Positions 8,960 through 17,579 of a DNA stretch of 64,000 bases are shown piece by piece. The notes under the pieces were generated by a model, which saw nothing but the letters and a program-made list of their open reading frames with translations, was not told the DNA's origin and searched no databases. Position numbers and translations under genes: made by a program. Positions within the stretch are counted from its first letter, which is position 1. The number at the start of each line of letters is the position of its first letter. The stretch lies in contig JAEOTA010000056.1 in NCBI GenBank assembly GCA_016840085.1, forward strand, positions 1 through 64,000, in the 5' to 3' direction. The DNA comes from Promethearchaeota archaeon (GTDB taxonomy: Archaea; Asgardarchaeota; Lokiarchaeia; Sigyniarchaeales; SOKP01).

Positions 8960-9836
8960 GGATTCAAATATGAATACTGAAAATTTAGAATTAATAGATA
9001 TAAGAAAAATCCCAATTACCACAAACGCATTCACATGGTCCTGTTCTAGCATTTTACTTTATTTATTTCTCCATATTATATCTATTTTAATTCCAACCAC
9101 AATGATATTATCATTTTTTAGTTTTGCTATGGATTCAAATTTCTTTCATTGGAGAATATTACTCATATTCATAGATGTATTGGCTTGGTGGGGGGCTTAC
9201 CTCCTTACCAGTCTTTTTCTTGGGAAGCTTTGTTTAATTACTTTAAAATTAATCCATAAACCTAAAGAAGGGCTTTTTAAAGCTGATAAAAGCAACCGGG
9301 ATTTTTCATTTTTTTGTCTTAGAGTCACAACCAAGAAATTTATTTTCTGGATATGGAATAACTTTTGCTTTCCTTGGGTTTCAAATTTTGCTTTTAAAAT
9401 GTGTGATATGAGAGCAGATTTCAAAAGTACCATGTTTGATGGATGGAGTGACGTGGAATTTATAGAATTTGGAAATAATATAATGGTTGGACAAGGAGCG
9501 CAAATTTTTTCAAGTATAATTATTAGGATAAACAAAATTGATTATCTTCTAATAAAAAAAGTCATAATCGGGGATCATGTAGTGTTAGGGGGTAATTCAA
9601 TTGTAGCACCAGGTACTATTGTCGGTAAAGGAACTACACTGGGGGTGTGGACTGTAACGTATATTAACCAGATTTTAGATCCTGATTATATTTATATCGG
9701 AAAACCAGCAAGAAAATACCAACCAACTCAAAAAGCGATTGAAGAAACTAAAAAGGAAGCTACAAGAAGGATTATAGATACAGGTGAAAAAATACTATTT
9801 GATATATCCAAATTTAAAAAGAAAGATAGAAAATAA
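8949..9836 (+). CDS. Membrane-anchored single beta-helix (hexapeptide) transferase-like protein
   Basis: A 295-residue single-unit relative of the preceding protein. It has two membrane helices, then L-I-H-K-P-K-E-G-L-F, then a beta-helix with I-M-V-G-Q-G-A-Q-I, V-V-L-G-G-N-S-I-V-A-P-G-T-I-V and the closing I-G-K-P-A-R-K. The frame opens at a GTG (8937), but the ATG at 8949 gives an 11-base overlap with the upstream gene's stop, a usual arrangement for translational coupling. Together the two genes encode three copies of one unit, so duplication is evident. The C-terminus is a basic, probably cytoplasmic helix. Acyl transfer to a surface polymer is only a guess. Confidence 0.75.
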   Translation: MKNKDSNMNTENLELIDIRKIPITTNAFTWSCSSILLYLFLHIISILIPTTMILSFFSFAMDSNFFHWRILLIFIDVLAWWGAYLLTSLFLGKLCLITLKLIHKPKEGLFKADKSNRDFSFFCLRVTTKKFIFWIWNNFCFPWVSNFAFKMCDMRADFKSTMFDGWSDVEFIEFGNNIMVGQGAQIFSSIIIRINKIDYLLIKKVIIGDHVVLGGNSIVAPGTIVGKGTTLGVWTVTYINQILDPDYIYIGKPARKYQPTQKAIEETKKEATRRIIDTGEKILFDISKFKKKDRK

Positions 9837-9848
9837 AAAAAATAATTA

Positions 9849-11213
9849 TTATTCTAATTTTGCGTGTTTTTCAGCATGCATTTGCAATACTTTTTCTTGG
9901 ATTTCTTTTAAATAATCTCCTTTAAGTGGATAAAATACAAGAAGAATAACTCCAATTATCATGGCAATACCGGGTATTAGTCCTATTATGATTTTTATCA
10001 TAAATATCGCACTAGAAGGTTGAGCTATTTCTTCTGTTAGAAAACCAGCAAGTGATAATAACCATGGACCAATAGAAATAGCAATAGATTGAGCAGGTTT
10101 AGTAAGCATAGCATTAGTACCGAAAAATGCTGCTTCTCTTCTAACTCCCGATTTAATTTCATCTTCATCAGCAACTTGACCATAAAGGACGTTTGTTAAT
10201 ACTAAAGGACCAGCTAATCCAATCCCTCCAATAAACAAACTAATATAAATTAAAGTATCAGGAACAAATGGTACAATTATTAAAAACACTGCACCAAAAC
10301 CTAGAAGAATTTGATTTGCTTGAACAACACCAAATCTACCGGCAAGAATATTTGTGAAGAATACGCCAACAATTATCCCTCCAATTAACGCTGCCAATAA
10401 AATTATTGTAGAAACCATCATAACATAGTCCGCTAAATAAAACATGTAACTCAAAATAATTTGTTGAAATAAAATTGACATGAAATTGGCTGCCGTTAAT
10501 ATCAGAAACGCTTTACTTTTAAATGTATATTTAATTGATGCACCCAGTTTTAGTGGTTCATCAACTTGTGTAAATTCAGGGCGCTCTTTAAATCTATAAG
10601 TTGTTAAGATTACACAAGCAGCTCCAATTACTCCAACTATTATCATCCCTATATAAAACCAAGTTAAATTGGTTTGTCCTACTTCAGGTCGTACAAGATC
10701 GGGGATTATAAAACCAAAAATTGCCCCTATTAAATAAAATATAGAACTATATTGTTGAAATTCACCTCTTACTTTGTCTTCTTCACTCAATTCAGGTAAT
10801 AAAGCAGAATATACTAGACCGATTATAGTATAACAGGTATCATACAAACACATTAATAATAACATCCAGAGAAAGATAGAAAGTTGATCAAAATTTAGAG
10901 GGACGAACCAAAATATAATAAATGTTAATGCAAGAAATGGTGCTGTGAATCTCATAAACGGAATACGACGACCTAATTTACTTCTAGTTTTATCTGATAA
11001 ATATCCAAAAATTGGATCATTTAAAGCATTCCAGATTGCGTAGATCCAAGCAGCAACTCCTATTAAAAATGGATCTAAATTTAGATAGACATGATAAAAA
11101 ATTACTGTAGTTGTAGCAAAAACTCCAGAAATTATAGATGTTCCGAAATTAGCAATTCCCCATATTGCTTTATCTTTCGTAGTATATATTCGAGCACTAC
11201 TATTTTCTGACAT
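9849..11213 (-). CDS. MFS transporter of the glycoside-pentoside-hexuronide (GPH) type
   Basis: 454 residues with about twelve membrane helices. K-A-I-W-G-I-A-N-F-G-T-S at the N-terminus, N-D-P-I-F-G-Y-L-S-D-K-T-R-S-K-L-G-R-R-I-P-F in the loop after TM2, and G-V-R-R-E-A-A-F-F-G in the second half are the conserved segments of MelB-like GPH sugar symporters. The frame extends to 11333, but the extra 40 residues are basic and lie in AT-rich leader; the ATG at 11213 gives the family's normal start. Proton- or sodium-coupled uptake of a glycoside is the family role; the substrate is not visible. The downstream end nearly abuts the beta-helix gene end (convergent). Confidence 0.88.
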   Translation of the reverse strand: MSENSSARIYTTKDKAIWGIANFGTSIISGVFATTTVIFYHVYLNLDPFLIGVAAWIYAIWNALNDPIFGYLSDKTRSKLGRRIPFMRFTAPFLALTFIIFWFVPLNFDQLSIFLWMLLLMCLYDTCYTIIGLVYSALLPELSEEDKVRGEFQQYSSIFYLIGAIFGFIIPDLVRPEVGQTNLTWFYIGMIIVGVIGAACVILTTYRFKERPEFTQVDEPLKLGASIKYTFKSKAFLILTAANFMSILFQQIILSYMFYLADYVMMVSTIILLAALIGGIIVGVFFTNILAGRFGVVQANQILLGFGAVFLIIVPFVPDTLIYISLFIGGIGLAGPLVLTNVLYGQVADEDEIKSGVRREAAFFGTNAMLTKPAQSIAISIGPWLLSLAGFLTEEIAQPSSAIFMIKIIIGLIPGIAMIIGVILLVFYPLKGDYLKEIQEKVLQMHAEKHAKLE

Positions 11214-11488
11214 GATATCACATCTTTTTTTTTTAAATTTTTTGAAAAAGTAAAATGTTGTAAATAATATTTCTTTAAGGGCTTTAAATAACTTTCTTTT
11301 CAAATTTGATTTTAAAAATATGGTAATTATCAATTAGAATCTTTCAAAAGATCTCTTCTTATCTAGATATTTTTAAGATTAAAAGGAAAACCGTTAAATT
11401 ATCTTAAAAATTAAAAAAGTAAGAGATATATATTAAAAATTAAATATTCTAATAATACGATTATTATAAATTAAGAAACTGATATATT

Positions 11489-12235
11489 ATGTATAAACTT
11501 GTATTTTTAAGACATGGGGAAAGTATTTGGAATAAGGAGAATAGGTTTTCAGGTTGGACTGATGTTGATCTCTCAGAAAAAGGGATTCAAGAGGCGAAAG
11601 AAGCAGCAAAGTTATTGAAAGAAGGAGGTTATTCATTTGATATTGCTTTCACATCTGTACTTAAAAGAGGTATAAGAACCCTATGGATTGTATTAGATGA
11701 GATGGATTTAATGTGGATTCCAGTTCATCGCTCGTGGAGGTTGAATGAACGACATTATGGTGCCTTACAAGGTTTTTATAAAGCAAAAATGGCTGCTGAA
11801 ATAGGTGAAAAACAAATACTTATTTGGAGAAGAAGTTATGATGTGCCCCCTCCTCCTCTTAAAACTAGTGACCCTCGATATCCTAGAAATGAAAAAAAAT
11901 ACGAAGAGTTAAGTAGCGATGAAATTCCTTTAACTGAATGTTTGAAAGATACAGTTGCCAGAGTATTACCTTACTGGCATGAAACAATTGCCCCAACTAT
12001 TAAATCTGGGAAAAAAATCTTAATTTCTGCCCATGGTAATAGTTTACGGGCTCTTGTTAAATACCTTGATAATGTTTCTGATGAAGAGATTTTAAAATTA
12101 AATATTCCAACTGGAGTTCCTTTAATTTATGAATTAGATGACGATTTAAAACCAATTAAACATTATTATCTTGGAGATCCTAAAAAAATTCAAAAAGCTA
12201 TAAACGCAGTAGCAGAACAAGGAAAAGCATTATAA
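11489..12235 (+). CDS. gpmA: 2,3-bisphosphoglycerate-dependent phosphoglycerate mutase
   Basis: [12 protein letters not shown] at the start holds the phosphoryl-accepting histidine. [13 protein letters not shown], then [11 protein letters not shown], then [10 protein letters not shown] and [11 protein letters not shown] complete the dPGM pattern. At 248 residues it has the length of bacterial GpmA. It interconverts 3- and 2-phosphoglycerate in glycolysis/gluconeogenesis. Many archaea rely on the unrelated cofactor-independent enzyme, so a bacterial-type dPGM here suggests acquisition from bacteria. It is transcribed alone behind a long AT-rich leader. Confidence 0.95.
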   Translation: MYKLVFLRHGESIWNKENRFSGWTDVDLSEKGIQEAKEAAKLLKEGGYSFDIAFTSVLKRGIRTLWIVLDEMDLMWIPVHRSWRLNERHYGALQGFYKAKMAAEIGEKQILIWRRSYDVPPPPLKTSDPRYPRNEKKYEELSSDEIPLTECLKDTVARVLPYWHETIAPTIKSGKKILISAHGNSLRALVKYLDNVSDEEILKLNIPTGVPLIYELDDDLKPIKHYYLGDPKKIQKAINAVAEQGKAL

Positions 12236-12329
12236 TTAAGGAAATTACATTTGAAATATTTTCATTTTTCTAAAGGGTAATTATAAAAAAAAATTTAATT
12301 TTATTAAAAATCTTTTTAAAGTAATTGGT

Positions 12330-12641
12330 TTATTTCCATTCCATTCCAACTATTTTATAAGAATCAGATACTCCCATTAAATTTTCAACCTGAATGTGAA
12401 ATCCTTCAATTTCAGTAGCAAATGGAACGAAATATTTATTAAGTTCTAATGCAACTTCTTCTGCTTTTCCTCGTTCTGTATAAATTAAGTGATATTTTTT
12501 CATTCCATCTTTACCTGCTGGGGTATTGAAAACACGCCATTTTGCTACATAAGGAAGTTCTCTAGGTTGTTTTAAATATATTTTAGCAATATCTAACCCT
12601 TTATGCATTGGATACCATACTGTTACCATAAAAATTCCCAT
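12330..12641 (-). CDS. Hypothetical small alpha/beta protein
   Basis: 103 residues with alternating strands and helices: M-V-T-V-W-Y-P, then a helix, then K-Y-H-L-I-Y-T-E-R-G-K-A-E-E-V-A-L-E, then T-E-I-E-G-F-H-I-Q-V-E. This looks like a dimeric alpha-beta barrel or ferredoxin-like fold, but no family was recognised. The M-V-T methionine at about 12629 is an alternative start. Single gene, convergent with gpmA. Function unknown. Confidence 0.6.
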   Translation of the reverse strand: MGIFMVTVWYPMHKGLDIAKIYLKQPRELPYVAKWRVFNTPAGKDGMKKYHLIYTERGKAEEVALELNKYFVPFATEIEGFHIQVENLMGVSDSYKIVGMEWK

Positions 12642-12800
12642 AATTCATTTTAACCTCTTTTTACTTTTTAAAATTGGATTTAAAGGTAAGTTAATACTTA
12701 TCATAATTTTATCTAAGAATTTCCATTTTTTTAAGGATCTATTAAAAAATAATAAAAACATTCGAATAATTTTATCAAATAGAACAAGAGGAAATTTAAT

Positions 12801-13589
12801 ATGGTAAAAAAATTGTTAATTGATAATCCTGCTGTTTCCAATGTGGTTTTCTACCCTCGAAAAATTCTAATACCTGATGAAAGGGATTCAAACATTAAAG
12901 TCCTAAAACTTCAAATTACTAAAGATATCCTTATTGGAGGTTTTTTTTATTTGAATAATCCAAATTATCCCACGATTTTATTATTCCATGGTAATGGAGA
13001 AATTGCAGCAGATTATCAGTATTTTTTAAATTTCTTTTTTAAATGTGATATCAATTTAGCAGTTGTGGATTTTCGGGGGTATGGATTTAGTTCGGGTGAA
13101 CCTTTCTACACAAGTTTAATAATAGATGCTTTACCAATCTATAATGCATTTTATAAGTGGATGATTGATAATAATATGAAAGATTCCTTATTTGTTCAAG
13201 GTCGTTCATTAGGGAGTATTTGTGCTTCTGAAATTGGATCATATAATCCTGAGAGTTTAAATGGAATTATTTTTGAAAGCGGATTTGCCAGTTTATATGA
13301 TATGATGACAAGATTATTTAGAGTAAGTGGTTCTGAGATTACACCAGATTTCTTAAGTCAATATTCCAATGATACAAGAATCAGAAAATTTAAGAAACCA
13401 GTGTTAGTCATTCATGGTACTGTTGATTGGATTATTCCTTATTATCAAGGAAAGATGATCTATGAAAATATTCCTGAGGAAGTTGAGAAAAATTTAGTAT
13501 CAATAGAAGGTGCTGGGCATAATAATATTTTTTCTTTTGAAGATGATTATATAACGCCCTTAAAAGAATTCATAAGTAAATTTAAATAA
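12801..13589 (+). CDS. Alpha/beta hydrolase
   Basis: 262 residues. L-F-H-G-N-G-E-I-A-A-D-Y supplies the oxyanion-hole H-G, D-F-R-G-Y-G-F-S-S-G-E-P is typical of BEM46/FrsA-like hydrolases, and Q-G-R-S-L-G-S is the nucleophile elbow (G-x-S-x-G). H-G-T-V-D-W-I-I-P carries the acid and A-G-H-N-N the catalytic histidine. The triad is complete. No signal peptide or membrane segment is seen, so it acts in the cytoplasm. Substrate unknown (ester or peptide). Confidence 0.85.
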   Translation: MVKKLLIDNPAVSNVVFYPRKILIPDERDSNIKVLKLQITKDILIGGFFYLNNPNYPTILLFHGNGEIAADYQYFLNFFFKCDINLAVVDFRGYGFSSGEPFYTSLIIDALPIYNAFYKWMIDNNMKDSLFVQGRSLGSICASEIGSYNPESLNGIIFESGFASLYDMMTRLFRVSGSEITPDFLSQYSNDTRIRKFKKPVLVIHGTVDWIIPYYQGKMIYENIPEEVEKNLVSIEGAGHNNIFSFEDDYITPLKEFISKFK

Positions 13590-13733
13590 CTTTTCTTCTA
13601 TAATTTGTATTTTTATTTAGGTTTTTTATCAGAAATTGTTAAAAATTGGACTAGGTATCATTTTTCTACACTTCTTTTTCTATAATTATTAAGATACAAG
13701 ATAAGTATAGAATAAAACAAAGTGAAAATTTAA

Positions 13734-14051
13734 GTGTCTGGAAAGGCTTTTAATTATTGTCCTCATTGTGGAAAAAAATTACCAAAAACTAATGGTTCCA
13801 AAGCAAATTTTTGTTGTTATTGTGGGCGTAAATTAAGAAATGAAAATAAGAAAACATACACCAGAATCCAATGTACAATTTGTCATAAGTATATTAGTAA
13901 TGAATATATAAATACTATAAAATGTTCTTACTGCGGAAGTCAATATCATTCAAGCTGTGTAACCTCTTGGCTCTTAAAATATAATGCGTGTCCTATGTGT
14001 CAAAATGTTTTTATTTTTCCTGATAAGAAATTAATTGAATTAAAACATTAA
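13734..14051 (+). CDS. Zinc-ribbon plus RING-type treble-clef protein
   Basis: 105 residues, starting at GTG 13734. The first 35 residues form a zinc ribbon with two C-x2-C knuckles (Y-C-P-H-C-G and C-C-Y-C-G-R-K). Then comes C-T-I-C, an 11-12 residue loop, C-S-Y-C-G-S-Q-Y-H-S-S-C, a W-L pair, and C-P-M-C. The spacing C-x2-C-x12-C-x2-C-x4-H-x2-C-x10-C-x2-C and the W before the last pair are those of RING-H2 fingers and prokaryotic RING relatives, with the usual fourth ligand position shifted (S where H is common, offset by the extra C). Possible E3-like adaptor; Asgard archaea are known to carry ubiquitin systems. No E1, E2 or ubiquitin gene lies nearby. Confidence 0.75.
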   Translation: MSGKAFNYCPHCGKKLPKTNGSKANFCCYCGRKLRNENKKTYTRIQCTICHKYISNEYINTIKCSYCGSQYHSSCVTSWLLKYNACPMCQNVFIFPDKKLIELKH

Positions 14052-14084
14052 GAACGGGAAATTGAAAAAAAAAATGGTAGTTTT

Positions 14085-14714
14085 TTACTTTTTCAAGACA
14101 TAAATTCCATTTTCAAGAAACCAGATCAAGTTAGCAAAAAGAAACAACCATTCAGTAAGACTTTGAGCCTCAGGTAATATGTCACTTTGCACTCTATTCA
14201 CAACTAGTATTATTAAATAAATAATGAAAAAGACAGCAACTATTATATTGAACACTGTTTGTATCATTGAAAATTCTGAAGATTTCCATTCAATATATGC
14301 ATATGAGAATAAATATAATATTCCCATGAAAAAGAACATTAATTCAAAAACAAAGTGAGTATTATAGGCTTGCTCTGAATTGAATATTGCCATACCACAA
14401 ATTCCTGCTGCTGAAAGAACACTAAAAATAAACACGATCCAAGTATTTTTCACATCTAAGCCTTTTTCCTGCAAATATCGAGTAAAGCCTAATAGAAAAA
14501 TTATCATAAAAACACCTGTTATAAACCAGAATATATTAAAGAAGATATACAAGTCATTCGAAGGAGTTCCTAAATAACTAACATGGGTCACTAGTAAACT
14601 AAAATTAGGTTCTACCAATATCGCTGGAATTAGCCCTATTATAAAAATTGCAAGTCCAATAAAAGCGAAATAGCTCGTGTGTACCTTTTCAAAAATTTTA
14701 TCTATTCTTTCCAT
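14085..14714 (-). CDS. Six-TM membrane protein, DUF998-like
   Basis: 209 residues with about six membrane helices. V-S-Y-L-G-T-P-S-N-D-L-Y-I-F-F-N and W-F-I-T-G-V-F-M-I-I-F match the second and third helix region of DUF998 proteins (an S-x-L-G-x-x x N loop then a GI/GV helix). E-Q-A-Y-N-T-H-F-V-F-E is a polar H-containing loop of the kind seen there. No known activity. Convergent with the RING gene, 33 bases apart. Confidence 0.6.
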   Translation of the reverse strand: MERIDKIFEKVHTSYFAFIGLAIFIIGLIPAILVEPNFSLLVTHVSYLGTPSNDLYIFFNIFWFITGVFMIIFLLGFTRYLQEKGLDVKNTWIVFIFSVLSAAGICGMAIFNSEQAYNTHFVFELMFFFMGILYLFSYAYIEWKSSEFSMIQTVFNIIVAVFFIIYLIILVVNRVQSDILPEAQSLTEWLFLFANLIWFLENGIYVLKK

Positions 14715-14881
14715 TTTGCATCATCTATATTGTTATGTTATTGTTATTAAGAAATATATTGGATATAAGTCTTATTTATAAATATTTAATTCGAAGAAAT
14801 AAAAAAACTATATAAATAAAAGTAATTTTTTTTTTTACCTTTATTGAATTTGAAATCTATTATATAGAGGGAAAAAAAACA

Positions 14882-15265
14882 ATGGCAGAAATATCTAAAG
14901 AATTAAAATATGTAATTTTGGCTCACGCAATAGTATTTTTACTATTTGGGATCTGGTTCTTCTTTTTCATTGAAAACTATGTCGATGTTTTCCAATGGCT
15001 ATATTTAGATCCTATAGCTGGACATTATATTGGTGGATTTTTACTAGCAGGTGGAATTATCAATATACTAATCTATTTTAAAGAGACAGAATGGGATAGG
15101 ATAGAATGTTATGTAATTTTCTTAATACTTTTTTGTCTATTAGGATTGATTGCTCAGATTTGGGGTTCAATTACAGATTTTACTGCTGCAGGAATATTTA
15201 ATGCAATACTACATGCGATATTTTTAGTGGCATATACGTATTTCTTTTTAAAACAGCGTAAATAG
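14882..15265 (+). CDS. Four-TM hypothetical membrane protein
   Basis: 127 residues with four hydrophobic helices and short polar loops. G-H-Y-I-G-G-F-L-L-A-G-G and K-E-T-E-W-D-R-I-E resemble small archaeal membrane proteins with a DoxX/DUF-like four-helix layout, but no named family is certain. The ATG at 14882 follows an A-rich leader containing AGAGGG. Function unknown. Confidence 0.6.
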   Translation: MAEISKELKYVILAHAIVFLLFGIWFFFFIENYVDVFQWLYLDPIAGHYIGGFLLAGGIINILIYFKETEWDRIECYVIFLILFCLLGLIAQIWGSITDFTAAGIFNAILHAIFLVAYTYFFLKQRK

Positions 15266-15371
15266 ATAGATTACATTAATTCATGAATCAAAATGAAATA
15301 ACAATAGAAAGAGTCATAAAAAAAATATTAAATTTTTTTTCTTTTTTTTAAAAAAACTTAAAAATCTCTTT

Positions 15372-15596
15372 TTAATCACTCAGAAACTCATGGATTAAAA
15401 TTTCCTTAAATTCTAAGTGTTTTTCTTTGAATGGGATCATTTCTTTTCCATCATAAATATCTGGAGGTGTGAATTTTTTAAATGCAACAGAGAAAGGGAT
15501 GATAAGATTTGAGATATCAGGAAAATTATTATTATCTACAGCTTCTTCATCAATATTAATTATTTTTATTTTTTTATCAATTATTTTTATACTCAA
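15372..15596 (-). CDS. IPFSK-DIYSG family small protein, copy A
   Basis: 74 residues from a TTG start at 15596. The core reads S-N-L-I-I-P-F-S, then P-P-D-I-Y-D-G-K-E-M-I-P-F-K-E-K, then F-K-E-I-L-I-H-E-F. The same core recurs in five other places in this window (15737-16054, 16162-16401, 19304-19400, 21596-21824 and 22479-22754), all on the minus strand, which shows it is a real protein family even though I cannot name it. The N-terminal 20 residues are basic and strand-like (I-K-I-I-D-K-K-I-K-I-I). No partner gene directly precedes this copy. Role unknown. Confidence 0.7.
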   Translation of the reverse strand: MSIKIIDKKIKIINIDEEAVDNNNFPDISNLIIPFSVAFKKFTPPDIYDGKEMIPFKEKHLEFKEILIHEFLSD

Positions 15597-15736
15597 ATAT
15601 AATCCCTCATTATGTTCTTTTTAATTTCAACATATTAAGCTAATTATTTAAGAGAAAACTCCCGACAAATTTAGTGATATATAAAAAAATTGCATTTCAA
15701 ATTCTAATCTTAACACGGTTTTCATCAAGTAAAGTG

Positions 15737-16054
15737 TTATTCTATATGGAATTCATTTTTCATAACATGTTTAATTTTAGAATTGGGTTTCTTTATGATA
15801 TTTCTTTTATCATTGGAGTATAAATCAACTGGAAATTTTTCATTATAGATATTTAAAAGCAGAATTATTAAATTTGAGATATTATGGAAGCAAATTGAAG
15901 AATTTTTACAATTAAATAAGTCTGCTACAAGCTTTGAAAGTAAAAAAAATCTCTTTTTTTGAACCTCCTTGTTTGTAGAATAATCGTCTGTTCTAAAAGT
16001 ACTTTCTAGAAAATCTTCAACAAGTTTTTCAATAGATACTGAATCCATTTTCAT
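15737..16054 (-). CDS. IPFSK-DIYSG family, divergent longer copy B
   Basis: 105 residues. The C-terminal half (N-I-S-N-L-I-I-L-L-L-N-I-Y, then V-D-L-Y-S-N-D-K-R-N-I-I-K, then K-H-V-M-K-N-E-F) aligns with copy A across its whole core, but the P-F-S and I-P-F-K-E-R motifs have been lost. The N-terminal half (about 50 residues, helical, with C-K-N-S-S-I-C) is longer than in other copies. It could be a diverged functional paralogue or an early-decay copy. ATG at 16054. Confidence 0.55.
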   Translation of the reverse strand: MKMDSVSIEKLVEDFLESTFRTDDYSTNKEVQKKRFFLLSKLVADLFNCKNSSICFHNISNLIILLLNIYNEKFPVDLYSNDKRNIIKKPNSKIKHVMKNEFHIE

Positions 16055-16161
16055 CGTAAAATTGCAATTTTTTACGATTTATCTGAATTAAAATATATAA
16101 AGAAACAGCTTTTTTATCAAAACGAGTTTAGAGTAAATTCATTACTTTATATAAAAAATAT

Positions 16162-16401
16162 TTAATCAACCGTAAATTCAGCTATAAGAATCTTATGATA
16201 TTTAGGGTGTCTTTCATTAAAAGGAATTTTTTCATCTCCATTGTAAATATATTGAGGGTTCTCAATTTCATAAACTTTAGAAAAAGGTATAACTGCTTCT
16301 GAGATGATTGGATAAAATTTTTCTTCAAAATCTTCAATAATTTCCTGAAAAATTCTTTGATTATATCCTAATACCCTCTTGATGTTCTCGTATATTAAAT
16401 G
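16162..16401 (-). pseudogene. IPFSK-DIYSG family copy C, lacking a start
   Basis: The minus-strand frame is open between TAG at 16402-16404 and TAA at 16162-16164. It encodes I-I-S-E-A-V-I-P-F-S-K-V-Y, then Q-Y-I-Y-N-G-D-E-K-I-P-F-N-E-R, then Y-H-K-I-L-I-A-E-F. The core is perfectly preserved, but there is no ATG, GTG or TTG in frame before it. Either the 5' end has been lost or frameshifted, or a non-standard start (for example ATT or ATA) is used. The intact core argues for recent loss. Confidence 0.65.
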
Positions 16402-16592
16402 CTAGTCTTATCAAATTATTTAACATTTTATTAATAAACTGCTTATATTTAATGATAAACAAAACCAAACATTTAAACAAAAAAAATATTGGCTTTTCAG
16501 TATTTTCCACTGAAATAAATGAAAAAGAAATGCAATAATTAAAAATTAAGTGAAAAACCAAAAATAAATCACTAAAAAAAATAAAAAAAAAT

Positions 16593-16904
16593 TTAATCAG
16601 AAATTCGTTCTAATTTAAAACATACAGGGCGAATACCATCTGGACATGCGGTATATATCATATCCTCTCCAGTCCAAGTGGGAAACCCACCTCCACATTG
16701 TAGAATAGACACATTCTTGTATAACCCATACCACGCATGATGACAAAAACCTTCTGGCATATCCCCTGTTTCGTCTACAATAAACTCCATTCCCTCTTTT
16801 ATACCACATTTAGTAATTGGGGTTCCGTCAAGTCGGATAAACTCATGTCCTAGTACATCCTCCGGTCCAAATTGTTTTACTACAGTAATTTTCACCTTAC
16901 TCAT
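16593..16904 (-). CDS. TIGR04076-like small protein, paralogue 1
   Basis: 103 residues: V-K-I-T-V-V-K-Q-F at the start, then C-G-I-K-E-G-M-E-F-I-V, then M-P-E-G-F-C-H-H-A-W-Y-G-L-Y-K, then A-C-P-D-G-I-R-P-V-C-F-K-L-E-R-I. This is the TIGR04076 pattern (an E-G-Q-E-F loop, M-P-x-G-F-C-x-x-A-W, then C-x-D-G-x-R-P-V-x-F). Four cysteines are conserved with the next gene. Function of the family is unknown; the cysteines may bind metal. The start ATG at 16904 is preceded by AGGAGGAAA, a strong ribosome binding site. Confidence 0.8.
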   Translation of the reverse strand: MSKVKITVVKQFGPEDVLGHEFIRLDGTPITKCGIKEGMEFIVDETGDMPEGFCHHAWYGLYKNVSILQCGGGFPTWTGEDMIYTACPDGIRPVCFKLERISD

Positions 16905-16979
16905 AATATTTCCTCCTTTTTTATCTATTTGAGTTAATTTATTATTTTATTGTTTTATTATATTTCTGTCATTTATATT

Positions 16980-17306
16980 TTAATCTGAAATTCGCTCTAA
17001 TTTAAAGCAAACAGGTTTACGACCATCCGAACATGATGTATGTTGAATACCTTCTTTATGTCCATAAAAATTCCCATTAAAATAGAGTACAGAAAGATCT
17101 TTATAGATATCGCGCCACGCCCAGCCACAAAATCCCTCTGGCATTTTTTCAATATGTTCCACTATGAATTCTTGTCCCTCATCGAAGGCACCGCATGTAG
17201 TTATTTTTGTTCCCGATGTAGAAAATACTTCATGTCCAAATACATCAATCGGACTGAATTTCTTAATTACAGTAATTTTTACTTTTGAAATTTCAATATT
17301 CACCAT
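16980..17306 (-). CDS. TIGR04076-like small protein, paralogue 2
   Basis: 108 residues from the ATG at 17306 (a TTG one codon earlier is less likely). It aligns end to end with the downstream gene: V-K-I-T-V-I-K-K-F, then D-E-G-Q-E-F-I-V, then M-P-E-G-F-C-G-W-A-W-R-D-I-Y-K, then S-C-S-D-G-R-K-P-V-C-F-K-L-E-R-I-S-D. The last residues are identical in both. The spacing (75 bases between genes) and shared orientation indicate a tandem duplication in one operon. Confidence 0.8.
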   Translation of the reverse strand: MVNIEISKVKITVIKKFSPIDVFGHEVFSTSGTKITTCGAFDEGQEFIVEHIEKMPEGFCGWAWRDIYKDLSVLYFNGNFYGHKEGIQHTSCSDGRKPVCFKLERISD

Positions 17307-17579
17307 CAAAATTTATTTTAAAATATAGAGAATGATAAAATTTATAGTTTTATTTGTTGAACTTCACTAGAAGTAAAAATTAAAAGCGAACTTTTGAATT
17401 AAATTATCTAAATAATTAATAATTAATAATAGAAAGCTTATAATTGGAATTGTCCTCAAAGAGTCGCTAATTCTAAGAGTGAGAATTTCCAAAAAATTAA
17501 ATAGAATCTTAAACTCATTTTTCCCATATTTAGGTTAAAATTAGTGAACTAAATAGATTATAGAAAAGAAATATATAGT

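Noticed and set aside
8701..9052. Minus-strand frames opposite the two beta-helix genes
   Set aside because: Both plus-strand genes continue through this region with conserved hexapeptide repeats and an overlapping stop/start.
16361..16561. Minus-strand frame of 66 codons, hydrophobic and F/I-rich
   Set aside because: Lies in AT-rich DNA and ends inside the IPFSK copy C frame; no motif. It could be a displaced leader, but nothing supports it.
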